A stretch of DNA of 64,000 bases. It comes from Candidatus Omnitrophota bacterium (GTDB taxonomy: Bacteria > Omnitrophota > Koll11 > Duberdicusellales > 4484-171). The notes below the pieces were generated by a model. That model did not search any database and was not told where the DNA came from. It was given only the letters and a program-made list of their open reading frames with translations. Below are positions 7,808-16,340 of the stretch, piece by piece; position 1 is the first letter of the stretch; every line of letters starts with the position of its first letter. The position numbers and the translations under genes are program-made. The stretch is from NCBI GenBank assembly GCA_030692055.1, contig JAUYCY010000114.1, positions 1 through 64,000 of the forward strand, given 5' to 3'.

Positions 7808-9441
7808 AGACGAAAATCGTAGTTGCACTATTATTTGCCATATTCGCGGGTTTAGCAATATCCAGTATGCTGCAGCAGTCAGGTACCTGCGATGAGATAG
7901 CGCACCATATACCGGTGGGTGTTGTAATGATGACTAAGGGCGACCTGAAACTAGATACCTCGCAGCCACCCTTATCGCGATATATCACAGCTCTTCCTGT
8001 CGTATTATTTCTTAACCCACGATTACCGCAAAACCGCGCAGAGTGGCGGACAGACGATAGAGCTTCCTTTGGAAGAGATTTTTTCTTTAAGTATAATAAT
8101 CATCCTAAGCAGATGCTTTTTGCCAGCCGTCTCATGATAGTATTCGTTGGTTTATTATGCGGTTTGGTTGTTTTTCTGTGGTCAAGGAGCTTATTTGGGC
8201 TTAAGACCGCTTTGTTTAGTTTGTTTTTGTATGTTTTTTCGCCCGATATATTAGCTCATACGCAACTTGCAACCACGGATATGGCGGCTACTTTTTTTAT
8301 ACTACTAAGTATTTATATTTTTTGGCGTTTCGTTAACAATCAAAATAATTTTAATCTTACGGCCGCAGGAATAAGTTTAGGCCTTGCGCAGCTTTCAAAA
8401 TATTCCGCATTGATTCTATATCCCATTTTTATTTTACTTTTTATTTTTGTTTTCCCTAAAATAAAACAACAAAAAGGAAAAAATATTTTGCTGCAAGCGC
8501 TATTAATTTTTATGATCTCAATTATCGTTGTATGGGGTGGATACGGTTTTCGTTTAGAGCCAGTTTTAAAAGATGCTATGCGGCAAAATGAAAAGTTAGA
8601 ACTTATTAATGCAAAGGTGTCGTCATTGCCATTCTGGAATGAAAATGCTAAAAATAAGCTGGATAATTTTTTATTGCACGTCCCAGTACCCCTAGGGGAA
8701 CACATTTTGGGCACAATGGGAATTTTTCGACACGAGGAGCGTGGTCACAGGACTTATTTTTTAGGCACATGGTCTGAAAAAGGAAACATACTATATTTCG
8801 CAGTAGCTTTTCTTATCAAAATGCCAATTCCCATTATTTTTTTCTTGGCAACAGGCCTTTTCGTTTGTCTTTGCAAAAAGTCAAGCCCCGAAAACTATTT
8901 TTTAATTCTTCCGCCGCTTGTATATTTTATTGTTGCGCTGCTCTGCGGTTTGCAAATTGGAGTCAGGCATCTATTGCCCATGTATCCATTTTGCTTTATG
9001 ATAGCAGCAAGAAGTATTTCTCTTGCACGTTATAAAAGTTTTGCATTTATTCTTATTCTAGTTTCTCTCTGGTACGCGGTAAGTTCATATATGATTTGGC
9101 CGCATTATTTGAGTTATTTTAATGAATCTGTGGGCGGCCCAAATAATGGATGGAAATATTTGCGCGATTCAAATATTGATTGGGGACAAGACCTTCCGGC
9201 ACTTGGAGAATATATAAAAAAGAATAATATTAATGAAATTAGTTTTTTATATTTTGGACAAGATAACCCTAGTTTATATGGAATAAATTTTAAAAAATTT
9301 AGCAACGAAGAGTTTATAAAACCAGAGAATAGAGTCTATGCAGTCAGCGTTCAATGTTTAGATTCTATAACTTGGACTAAAAATCTGTCGCCCACCGCAA
9401 AAGCCGGCTACTCTATATTTATATATGATTTCAGGAAATGA
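7804..9441 (+). CDS. PMT-type membrane glycosyltransferase (GT39-like)
   Basis: A 545-residue polytopic protein whose ATG overlaps the previous stop. After the first membrane segment comes GTCDEIAHHIPVGVVMM and LDTSQPPLSRYI, the acidic DE motif and PPL segment of PMT_2 proteins. Later segments include GLQIGVRHLLPMYPF and the soluble SNIDWGQDLPALGEYI stretch common in bacterial members. It should transfer a sugar from a polyprenyl-phosphate carrier on the outer face of the cytoplasmic membrane. The last 16 codons are duplicated at 10744-10791, downstream of the ATPase gene, with only synonymous differences. Confidence 0.8.
   Translation: MKTKIVVALLFAIFAGLAISSMLQQSGTCDEIAHHIPVGVVMMTKGDLKLDTSQPPLSRYITALPVVLFLNPRLPQNRAEWRTDDRASFGRDFFFKYNNHPKQMLFASRLMIVFVGLLCGLVVFLWSRSLFGLKTALFSLFLYVFSPDILAHTQLATTDMAATFFILLSIYIFWRFVNNQNNFNLTAAGISLGLAQLSKYSALILYPIFILLFIFVFPKIKQQKGKNILLQALLIFMISIIVVWGGYGFRLEPVLKDAMRQNEKLELINAKVSSLPFWNENAKNKLDNFLLHVPVPLGEHILGTMGIFRHEERGHRTYFLGTWSEKGNILYFAVAFLIKMPIPIIFFLATGLFVCLCKKSSPENYFLILPPLVYFIVALLCGLQIGVRHLLPMYPFCFMIAARSISLARYKSFAFILILVSLWYAVSSYMIWPHYLSYFNESVGGPNNGWKYLRDSNIDWGQDLPALGEYIKKNNINEISFLYFGQDNPSLYGINFKKFSNEEFIKPENRVYAVSVQCLDSITWTKNLSPTAKAGYSIFIYDFRK
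9391..9438. repeat. Left copy of the duplicated 3' coding end
   Basis: This 48-nt stretch encodes the last 16 residues of the PMT-type protein (PTAKAGYSIFIYDFRK). It matches 10744-10791 with three differences, all synonymous; the following stop codons also differ (TGA here, TAG there). Confidence 0.8.
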
Positions 9442-9443
9442 GC

Positions 9444-9489
9444 CGTAAGCTATAACGAGCCTTACGCATTACTCAGTGTATTGAGTAAT
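9444..9489 (+). terminator. Two short hairpins after the PMT-type gene
   Basis: CGTAAG/CTTACG (9444-9466) and ATTACTCA/TGAGTAAT (9468-9489, 8-bp stem) follow the stop codon and precede the promoter of the ATPase gene. The T tract is poor, so termination is only a possibility. Confidence 0.35.
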
Positions 9490-9492
9490 TTG

Positions 9493-9521
9493 TTGACAAA
9501 GAATATGGTGTATGTTATCAT
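9493..9521 (+). promoter_or_regulatory. Promoter of the DUF4143 ATPase gene, apparently leaderless
   Basis: TTGACA (9493-9498), 17-nt spacer, TATCAT (9516-9521). The ATG at 9528 is only 6 nt further with no ribosome binding site, placing the expected transcription start on the start codon. Confidence 0.65.
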
Positions 9522-9527
9522 TGACAC

Positions 9528-10742
9528 ATGAAAAATTATATTAGGCAAACCCTCTACCAACAACTTTCAAAATCTTTATCAGATAAAACAAATCTTATAC
9601 AAGCTGTTATTGGGCCTCGGCAGGTAGGCAAAACAACCTTGGCTTTACAGTTGTTAGAGAAATGGAATGGCCCAAAAATTTATGATACTGCGGATCAGAT
9701 AAATACTCCCTCTGTAGAGTGGATTCGTCTTCAATGGGATAAAATTAGAGGGCTGTATAAGAATATCAAAGGCAAACCGCTTCTTATCTTGGACGAAATC
9801 CAAAAAATACCTAATTGGAGCTCAGTGGTTAAAAAACTTTTCGATGAAGATCGTAGATTTAACCATAATATACGCGTAATTATCCTAGGGTCTTCGGCGC
9901 TTCTTATGCAACGGGGGCTTTCTGAAAGCCTTGCGGGGCGTTTTGAAATACACAGGCATAATCAATGGTCTTTTTCTGAATGCCAAGACTGTTTTTCACT
10001 AAGCTTTAATGAATATATTTTTTTTGGAGGATATCCTGGGGCTCTCTTTATCAGAAAAGACGAAGATCGCTGGGCGCGATATATAAGAGATTCTTTAATT
10101 GAGACAGTTTTGGCGAAAGATGTATTGTTGTTGTCCCCTATTTCTAAGCCAATATTGCTTAGGCAAGCTTTTGGATTGGCTATAAACTATGCAGCGCAAA
10201 TCATAAGTTATCAAAAAATGTTAGGCACCTTACAAGACGCAGGCAATACAACCACTATCGCTTCGTATTTACATTTATTATCCAAAGCTTTCCTCTTGGC
10301 GCCCCTAGAGCGGTGGAGCGGCGCTAGAATTAGGCAGAGAGGTTCTATCCCCAAGATTTTGATATTTGATAATGGCCTAATTTCTTCTATGTCAGGATTG
10401 AAGTTTAGAAACGCAATAAAAAATAAATCTACATGGGGAAGATTAATAGAAAATGCTGTTGGCGCGCAGCTTTATTTTTTAACGCAAAAAATAGGTGGAG
10501 AGCTTTTTTACTGGAGAGACAGAGACGATGAAATTGATTATGTTCTTAGGGTTGGTGATAAAGTAAAAATTATCGAAATAAAATCAGGAACGTTTAACCA
10601 AGGCATACCAGCTTTTACGGCATTTAAAAAGAAATATAAAAAATGCGATCAAATAATTATTTCAAACTTAAAATCGTCAAATACCCATGATATAAAAAAT
10701 ATAAATTTATATGATTTTTTCAATAACCCTGAAAATATTTAA
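9528..10742 (+). CDS. AAA-type ATPase with C-terminal DUF4143 domain
   Basis: A 404-residue protein with a Walker A motif GPRQVGKTT (residues 29-37), a Walker B motif LLILDEIQKI (about 85-94) and a sensor-like VIILGSSALLM. The C-terminal DUF4143 region contains YWRDRDDEIDYVL and IIEIKSG, a spacing reminiscent of PD-(D/E)xK nuclease-like folds. These ATPases are common in genomes rich in mobile and defence genes; their function is not established. The gene has its own promoter and separates two parts of a membrane glycosyltransferase operon. Duplicated sequence on both sides (9391-9438 and 10744-10791) marks it as an insertion or gene-swap passenger. Confidence 0.85.
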   Translation: MKNYIRQTLYQQLSKSLSDKTNLIQAVIGPRQVGKTTLALQLLEKWNGPKIYDTADQINTPSVEWIRLQWDKIRGLYKNIKGKPLLILDEIQKIPNWSSVVKKLFDEDRRFNHNIRVIILGSSALLMQRGLSESLAGRFEIHRHNQWSFSECQDCFSLSFNEYIFFGGYPGALFIRKDEDRWARYIRDSLIETVLAKDVLLLSPISKPILLRQAFGLAINYAAQIISYQKMLGTLQDAGNTTTIASYLHLLSKAFLLAPLERWSGARIRQRGSIPKILIFDNGLISSMSGLKFRNAIKNKSTWGRLIENAVGAQLYFLTQKIGGELFYWRDRDDEIDYVLRVGDKVKIIEIKSGTFNQGIPAFTAFKKKYKKCDQIIISNLKSSNTHDIKNINLYDFFNNPENI

Positions 10743-10743
10743 T

Positions 10744-10794
10744 CCTACCGCCAAAGCCGGCTACTCTATATTTATATATGATTTCAGGAAGTAG
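10744..10794 (+). pseudogene. Orphan 3' end of a PMT-type glycosyltransferase gene
   Basis: The 16 codons PTAKAGYSIFIYDFRK plus TAG repeat the end of the gene at 7804-9441 but have no body in front of them. They start two nt after the ATPase stop and end just before the GT2-PMT fusion gene. The differences from the intact copy are third-position or stop-codon changes, so the remnant probably derives from a related functional gene, not from a short target-site duplication. Confidence 0.65.
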
Positions 10795-10797
10795 AAT

Positions 10798-13011
10798 ATG
10801 AAGAAAGAGCTTGTATCAATCATAGTCCCTACTTATAAAGAAGCGGGCAACATAGAGCTGCTCACCAAAAGAATTGCTAAAGCTTTAGCCGGAGCCAAGC
10901 ATGATTATGAGATACTTATAGTTGATGATAATTCTATGGATGATACGGAGCATATTGTAAAGGCCTTATCAAATAACTATCCGATAAGGCTTAAAATACG
11001 GTATGGAAACAAAGACCTATCCCAAGCTGTAGTAGACGGGTTTAGGTTAGCAAGGGGTGATATCTTTGTTGTTATGGATGCGGATTTAAGCCATCCTCCT
11101 GAAAAACTTCCTGATCTCATCGGCCCTGTGCTTAGGGAAGAATGTGATTTCAGCATAGGAAGCAGGTTTATAAAAGGGGCGGGCATCGAGGGTTTTAGTA
11201 TGTTAAGGAATCTTAACGCATTCGTATCAAGGGCGCTTGCAAGACTGTTTACTAACACAAGCGATCCTATGTCGGGGTTATTCTGTTTTCGCAAAGATCT
11301 GATAAAAGACCTCTCGGTATTAAATCCTGTTGGTTTTAAGGTAGGGCTTGAAATACTTGTTAAGTCAGATATAAAAAGGATAAAAGAGATACCTTTTCAT
11401 TTTGGGTTAAGGGTTTATGGGGAGAGCAAACTTTCTCTAATCCATCAGCTGGAATATATAAGACACCTTTTCCGTTTGTCGCTCTATAAGATTAAAAATA
11501 ATAAACAGCAGTATATTCTTTGGCTGTTTCTATTAGCTACCCTTGTCAGGTTTGTTGGTATTGTAAGGCCTCTGCTTGGAAATTTTGCTACTAAGAATGT
11601 GGTGTATGCAATGATTGCCAAGAATTTTGCTGCTGACCCAAAAACCATTCTTTACCCAACCCTGGATGTCTTAATGAATAACAAACCTTCCCTGCATATG
11701 ACAGAATGGCCTTTTTTTGCGTATTTTATCGGCCTTTTAAAAATAATTTTTCCTTTTGTCAATGTTGATATTGCAGGAAGGTTATTTTCAATAGTTTTCT
11801 TTATGATAAGTGCTTATCTGTTTTATCGTTTTTGTCGCACTCTTTTTGGTAAACCCTTGGCGCGTAATGCCGCTATATTTTATCTTTTTTTCCCTCTAGG
11901 AATAATTTATGGGCAATCGTTTCTTCTTGAGTCATCGGCGATATTTTTTATTACCGCATTATTTTTCAATATCTTACGCTGGTTAGAAGGAGCCAAAACC
12001 TTCTTGAGGGCATTCATCGTTTGGTTTTCCTTTTCAATGTTACTGCTAATGAAAATACAGATGGCTTGTCTCGCCTTACCTATCTTGGTGCTAATTTTAA
12101 TGTACCAAAAGGGCCGAAACCTCTTTAGTAAACCGTCGTTTTATATCTTTTCTGCTTTTTGCCTGGCTTTGCCGCTTGGTTGGTATTTACACACCATAAA
12201 TGTGGCGAATAAATTCGACAATGTTTATTTTAGTGTGATTTACAGCATAAAAATTAGAAAATTTCCTGACCCTTTGATTTTTAGCGTAGAATTTTATTTG
12301 AGGGTTATAAAAACCTTATGCAAGGAGACATTTTCTCCTGTTGGGCTGACGCTTGGGTTCATCGGCTTTTTTTTGCAGGCAAAAACAAAAAACAAGGCAA
12401 AATTTTTCGTTTATGCCTATATACTTTCGATGGCCGTTTACTCTTTGATTATGGCAAGCAAGATTTATGAAATGAATTATTATTTCATCCCATTACTTAT
12501 TCCTGGAGCTATTTTGGCTGCTTTTGGATTTTCTTTCTTTAAAACAAAACCAATAAAATATATTTTATTGGCTACCTTTCTTGTTAGTTCAATTGCTATA
12601 GCGTTTAACCCTTCTTTTAAGACGACAGAAAATGAAAAGAATTTTCTTCGGATTTCAAAAGAAATAAATACAAAAATAGCAAAAGATGCCAAAATAGTTG
12701 TTTCATCAGATGGGTGCGCTATAGCTTTTCTGTATTACATAGGCCATAGGGGATGGATTGTTGGTTTAGAGCAGCAAAGCTTAACTGACCTGCAGAAAAA
12801 AGCAAGGGAATCTTTTGGCTTAGAGAACGAAACCAATCCCATAAGGCTCTTAGAGGGATATAGCAAACAAGGAGCAGATTACTATGTCTGCGATAACACA
12901 TCAAATCTTAGAGCCAAAAATCCTGCCCTATACGAACATCTTATAAATAACTACCGCCCGATAGAGGAGAAAAACTATTTTTTGGTTGATTTGTCGGTAG
13001 ATAAAAGTTAA
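10798..13011 (+). CDS. Fusion of polyprenyl-phosphate mannose synthase-like GT2 and PMT-like membrane transferase
   Basis: A 737-residue two-domain protein. Residues 1-230 are a DPM1-like GT2 domain: SIIVPTYKEAGNI, LIVDDNSMDDTE, VVMDADLSHPPEKLPDL, and SGLFCFRKDLI. Residues about 235-620 hold many hydrophobic segments of the GT39/83 type, with a soluble C-terminus. The fusion would couple synthesis of a lipid-linked sugar with its use on the other membrane face. ATG 10798 closely follows the orphan remnant. The stop shares one base with the next gene (TAATG). Domain assignment is firm; which sugar is moved is unknown. Confidence 0.8.
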   Translation: MKKELVSIIVPTYKEAGNIELLTKRIAKALAGAKHDYEILIVDDNSMDDTEHIVKALSNNYPIRLKIRYGNKDLSQAVVDGFRLARGDIFVVMDADLSHPPEKLPDLIGPVLREECDFSIGSRFIKGAGIEGFSMLRNLNAFVSRALARLFTNTSDPMSGLFCFRKDLIKDLSVLNPVGFKVGLEILVKSDIKRIKEIPFHFGLRVYGESKLSLIHQLEYIRHLFRLSLYKIKNNKQQYILWLFLLATLVRFVGIVRPLLGNFATKNVVYAMIAKNFAADPKTILYPTLDVLMNNKPSLHMTEWPFFAYFIGLLKIIFPFVNVDIAGRLFSIVFFMISAYLFYRFCRTLFGKPLARNAAIFYLFFPLGIIYGQSFLLESSAIFFITALFFNILRWLEGAKTFLRAFIVWFSFSMLLLMKIQMACLALPILVLILMYQKGRNLFSKPSFYIFSAFCLALPLGWYLHTINVANKFDNVYFSVIYSIKIRKFPDPLIFSVEFYLRVIKTLCKETFSPVGLTLGFIGFFLQAKTKNKAKFFVYAYILSMAVYSLIMASKIYEMNYYFIPLLIPGAILAAFGFSFFKTKPIKYILLATFLVSSIAIAFNPSFKTTENEKNFLRISKEINTKIAKDAKIVVSSDGCAIAFLYYIGHRGWIVGLEQQSLTDLQKKARESFGLENETNPIRLLEGYSKQGADYYVCDNTSNLRAKNPALYEHLINNYRPIEEKNYFLVDLSVDKS

Positions 13012-14834
13012 TGATGGAACTCTTAATATTTATAATCATTATATTTATTGCACTTGGATTAGGAAGCCTTCTTTTATGTGCATTATATAATAATCGAAGA
13101 GAAGAGATTGGATTTTATCGGGCATTTACTATTCCATTAGGGCTGGCCGCACTTTCTTATACAACCTACCTGATTGGCTCTCTGGGAATACTTTATAAGC
13201 CAGTTATAATTGCGGTTTTATTTTTGTTTTTCATTTTTTCTCTATTTGGGCTTACTTTGCATTTACCTTTACACATTAAAGACGCCTTTCCTAAGGGCAA
13301 ACTGAACAGAGTTATTTTTATAGTTATAACTATGTTTATGTTGATTACTTTAGCGGGAGCAATTTCTCCGGAAATAGGCACTGATTCTTTGTGCTACCAT
13401 CTTGGCATACCTAAGCAATTTATTTTACAACACCGTATTGGTTTTATCCCCTATACAATGAATTCACTATACCCCTTTTTTATGGAGATGCTTTTTACTT
13501 TAGGAATAATCTTAAAAGGTGCTATCTTAGCCAAATTATTTCATTGGTTTTGCGGAATTCTGCTTGTAGTAGCCGTATATTTATTTACGAAAAAAATAGC
13601 CAATATAAAATGTGCTTTCATAGCAGGGCTTCTGGTGATATCCAGCCCTGGCATTTTTAATGAAATGGTTTATGCCTATATTGATGTGGGATTATCTTTA
13701 TATGTATCGTTGGCAGTTTTTTCTCTGATTTTATGGATAGAAAGAGAAAAAAATAGCTGTTCTTATCTTTTTTTCTCAGGTTTATTTTTAGGTTTTGCGT
13801 TAAGTATTAAATATCTTGCTTTTTATGCATTGTTTCCCCTGATAGCGGTTTTATTTTGGGAGCTGCGCAAAAAAAGAAAAGAAATAGGGGTAATCAAGCC
13901 AGTTTTATATTTTTTTCTGCCTTGTATCGGCGTGTCTTTTTTTTGGTATCTTAAATCATACTTAGTCCTGGGAAATCCTTTTTTTCCCGCTTTTAACGAA
14001 TTCTTTGATACACCCATTAAATTTGACATTAAAAGGCATCTGGAAATGGGGCTGGGTAAAAGTATATTAAGTTTTTTTCTTCTCCCCTGGAATCTTGCGA
14101 GGTACCCTGAGATATTTGGAGGAAGAGGTTCGCAGGTCGGAGTGCAGTATTTATTATTATTGCCGTTTATCTATTTTGGTTTTATTTCCAGACAGAGATG
14201 GTTTAGAAAACTACTTTTTATTGCTTTAGGATATACCCTAATATGGTTTTTTCTTGCGCAAAGAGACAGATTTTTGTTTCCGGTTCTTCCTTTATATGTT
14301 GTACTGATTGCTTATTCTATTTATGCTCTGTATGCGCAAAAGAAATATATATTTTTTTTAAAGCTATCGTTTATGTTAATTTCCTTGACGACTTTATTTA
14401 ATTTCGGCATATGTGCGTATCACAATCGGCATAATTATAAAGTTGCATTAGGACTGGAAAGTAAAGAAGCGTATCTTAGCCGCTGGGTAACTAACTATAA
14501 AATGGTTGAATATGTAAACAAAAACTTACCTCTCGATGCAACAATCCTTTTAATAAACGATATTAAGATATACTACTTTGATCGCTGGGTAGTTAGGGAG
14601 AATATCTTTGAAATGTGGAAGCTTTACAGACAGAAATATACTGATTCCAAAGAATTGATACAATATCTTAAAAATCAGGGATTTACGCATATTTGTTATA
14701 AGCAGACAGTAGGAGAAGATGTGCCTGCCTATTTACAGCTAATTTTAAATATAAAGATTCCGATTTATCATTACGGCCCTGTGTTAAATATCGAAACCCG
14801 CCAAAAAGAAGAATTCTTTTTATATAAACTGTAG
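13011..14834 (+). CDS. Polytopic membrane protein, putative glycosyltransferase
   Basis: A 607-residue protein with a hydrophobic N-terminus and about a dozen membrane segments to residue 470, followed by a soluble tail. EIGTDSLCYHLGIPKQFI lies in the first large loop and resembles the acidic catalytic loop of PMT/ArnT-like enzymes. It is co-transcribed with the GT2-PMT fusion (1-nt overlap; a second ATG at 13014 is also possible). It is probably another lipid-phosphate-sugar transferase of the same surface glycan system. Assignment rests on topology and context more than on a diagnostic motif. Confidence 0.65.
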   Translation: MMELLIFIIIIFIALGLGSLLLCALYNNRREEIGFYRAFTIPLGLAALSYTTYLIGSLGILYKPVIIAVLFLFFIFSLFGLTLHLPLHIKDAFPKGKLNRVIFIVITMFMLITLAGAISPEIGTDSLCYHLGIPKQFILQHRIGFIPYTMNSLYPFFMEMLFTLGIILKGAILAKLFHWFCGILLVVAVYLFTKKIANIKCAFIAGLLVISSPGIFNEMVYAYIDVGLSLYVSLAVFSLILWIEREKNSCSYLFFSGLFLGFALSIKYLAFYALFPLIAVLFWELRKKRKEIGVIKPVLYFFLPCIGVSFFWYLKSYLVLGNPFFPAFNEFFDTPIKFDIKRHLEMGLGKSILSFFLLPWNLARYPEIFGGRGSQVGVQYLLLLPFIYFGFISRQRWFRKLLFIALGYTLIWFFLAQRDRFLFPVLPLYVVLIAYSIYALYAQKKYIFFLKLSFMLISLTTLFNFGICAYHNRHNYKVALGLESKEAYLSRWVTNYKMVEYVNKNLPLDATILLINDIKIYYFDRWVVRENIFEMWKLYRQKYTDSKELIQYLKNQGFTHICYKQTVGEDVPAYLQLILNIKIPIYHYGPVLNIETRQKEEFFLYKL

Positions 14835-14884
14835 GTTTATATCTTTGACTATTACTGACTACCACTGACCATTAAAGATAATTG

Positions 14885-14912
14885 TTGACAGAATTGGGTT
14901 TATTGTTATAAT
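14885..14912 (+). promoter_or_regulatory. Promoter of the HTH gene and nonulosonate gene set
   Basis: TTGACA (14885-14890), 16-nt spacer and TATAAT (14907-14912) are near-consensus. The GAGGAAAA ribosome binding site (about 14923-14930) then precedes ATG 14933. Confidence 0.75.
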
Positions 14913-14932
14913 TGCCGAAAGTGAGGAAAACC

Positions 14933-15172
14933 ATGGAAATAAGACCGAACGAAGTTTATACTACCGAGGAAGCCCAACAACTTCTAAAAATTAGCCCTTC
15001 TACTACCATGCGCCTTATCAAAAAAGGCTTTATTCGCACCGCTAAAATAGGGAAACAATATAGAATTATGGGTAAAGAGCTGCTACGCCTTCTTTCTCCC
15101 GAATTGGAAGATAAAGTAGGTAAAACGTATCATAAAGCAAGGCAATGGGTACATGAGGGTGTGGATGAGTAA
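14933..15172 (+). CDS. Excisionase-family helix-turn-helix DNA-binding protein
   Basis: A 79-residue protein with MerR/excisionase-type winged HTH: VYTTEEAQQLLKISPSTTMR then KKGFIRTAKIGKQYRI, with a short helical tail. I chose ATG 14933 because it follows GAGGAAAA at normal spacing; a TTG at 14912 overlaps the -10 box and cannot start a normal transcript. It overlaps the aminotransferase gene by 8 nt, so it is the first gene of the nonulosonate set and a candidate local regulator. No integrase is nearby, so a recombination role is unlikely. Confidence 0.8.
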   Translation: MEIRPNEVYTTEEAQQLLKISPSTTMRLIKKGFIRTAKIGKQYRIMGKELLRLLSPELEDKVGKTYHKARQWVHEGVDE

Positions 15173-16340
15173 ATCAGCCAGAGACAAAAAGAATTTTCTT
15201 GTTTTCGGAAGTCCGGAAATCGGAGAAGCTGAGATTAGTGAAGTAGTGGTTTCTTTGCGTTCCGGATGGATAGGCACGGGCCCCAAGGTACAACAGTTTG
15301 AAGAGAACTTTAGGATTTATAAAAAGGCTCCTTTTGCCGTTGCTGTCAATTCCTGCACAGCCGCATTGCATCTTAGCATGTTAGCCTGTGGCATAAAACC
15401 AGGGGATGAAGTAATTACCACCGCTATGACATTCTGCAGCACTGTAAATGCGATCATTCACTGCGGTGCCATTCCTGTGCTGGCAGATTGTGACTCGGCA
15501 AATAGATGCATAGACCCTCAGTCCATCAAGGATAAGATTACCAGAATGACAAAAGCCATTATTCCTGTTCATTTTGCCGGATATGCCTGCGATATGGATG
15601 TCATAATGTCCATTGCTGATAAATATGGTTTAAAAGTAATTGAGGATTGCGCGCATGCCATAGAAACGACTTACAAGGGGAGGCATATCGGTACCTTCGG
15701 CGATTTCGGGTGTTTCAGTTTTTATGTGACAAAGAATATAATTACCGGAGAAGGCGGTATGGTGCTTACCAGAAGAAGAGAGGATGCGGATAAGATAAAG
15801 ATATTGGCTTTGCACGGAATGAGCAGGGATGCCTGGAAGCGCTTTTCTGACGAGGGATATAAACACTACAAAGTAGTATATCCTGGATTTAAGTATAATA
15901 TGATGGATATTCAAGCGGCCATTGGCATACACCAGCTCAAAAAAATTACGCAAAAATACAACCGCAGAAGAAAAACATGGCAATATTACCAGCAGAAATT
16001 AAAGAATTTTCCAATAGGCTTGCCGGCTGAGCCGCCGCAGCATATTCATCACGGGCTTCATCTATTTACTATTATGATAGATAAGAAAAAGACTGGTTTA
16101 GGTAGAGATGAGTTTATCTTTGCATTGTATAAAGAGAATATTGGAACAGGGGTTCATTACCAGAGCATACCCGAGCACCCTTATTATAGAAAAGCATTTG
16201 GCTGGAGACCGAAGGACTATCCTAACAGCAATTTTATAGGCAAACAGACCGTAAGTATTCCGTTTTCTTCTAAATTAAGCGATAACGATGTAGATGATGT
16301 GGTAAGAATAATAGAAAAAGTACTTAAACGTTATGGTTAA
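15165..16340 (+). CDS. DegT/DnrJ/EryC1-family PLP-dependent aminotransferase
   Basis: A 391-residue sugar aminotransferase. NSCTAALHLSM forms the phosphate-binding region of PLP, VIEDCAHAIE holds the conserved Asp, and SFYVTKNIITGEGGMV contains the PLP lysine. The family transfers amino groups to 4-keto sugars bound to UDP or GDP; PseC and LegC act this way in pseudaminic and legionaminic acid pathways. ATG 15165 has a GAGGG site 5 nt upstream and is preferred over ATG 15153. It lies three genes before the NeuB-like synthase, which supports a role in making an amino-sugar precursor. Specific substrate is inferred. Confidence 0.85.
   Translation: MSKSARDKKNFLVFGSPEIGEAEISEVVVSLRSGWIGTGPKVQQFEENFRIYKKAPFAVAVNSCTAALHLSMLACGIKPGDEVITTAMTFCSTVNAIIHCGAIPVLADCDSANRCIDPQSIKDKITRMTKAIIPVHFAGYACDMDVIMSIADKYGLKVIEDCAHAIETTYKGRHIGTFGDFGCFSFYVTKNIITGEGGMVLTRRREDADKIKILALHGMSRDAWKRFSDEGYKHYKVVYPGFKYNMMDIQAAIGIHQLKKITQKYNRRRKTWQYYQQKLKNFPIGLPAEPPQHIHHGLHLFTIMIDKKKTGLGRDEFIFALYKENIGTGVHYQSIPEHPYYRKAFGWRPKDYPNSNFIGKQTVSIPFSSKLSDNDVDDVVRIIEKVLKRYG

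Noticed and set aside
9528..10742. Transposase-carried insertion sequence around the DUF4143 gene
   Set aside because: There are no terminal inverted repeats or transposase; the flanking duplicate has synonymous differences that do not fit a simple target-site duplication.
15153..15164. Earlier ATG of the DegT aminotransferase
   Set aside because: ATG 15165 has a GAGGG site at good spacing; the earlier one does not.
14933..15172. Excisionase of an integrated mobile element
   Set aside because: No integrase, attachment-site repeat or phage gene is nearby; the gene overlaps the aminotransferase and behaves as an operon gene.
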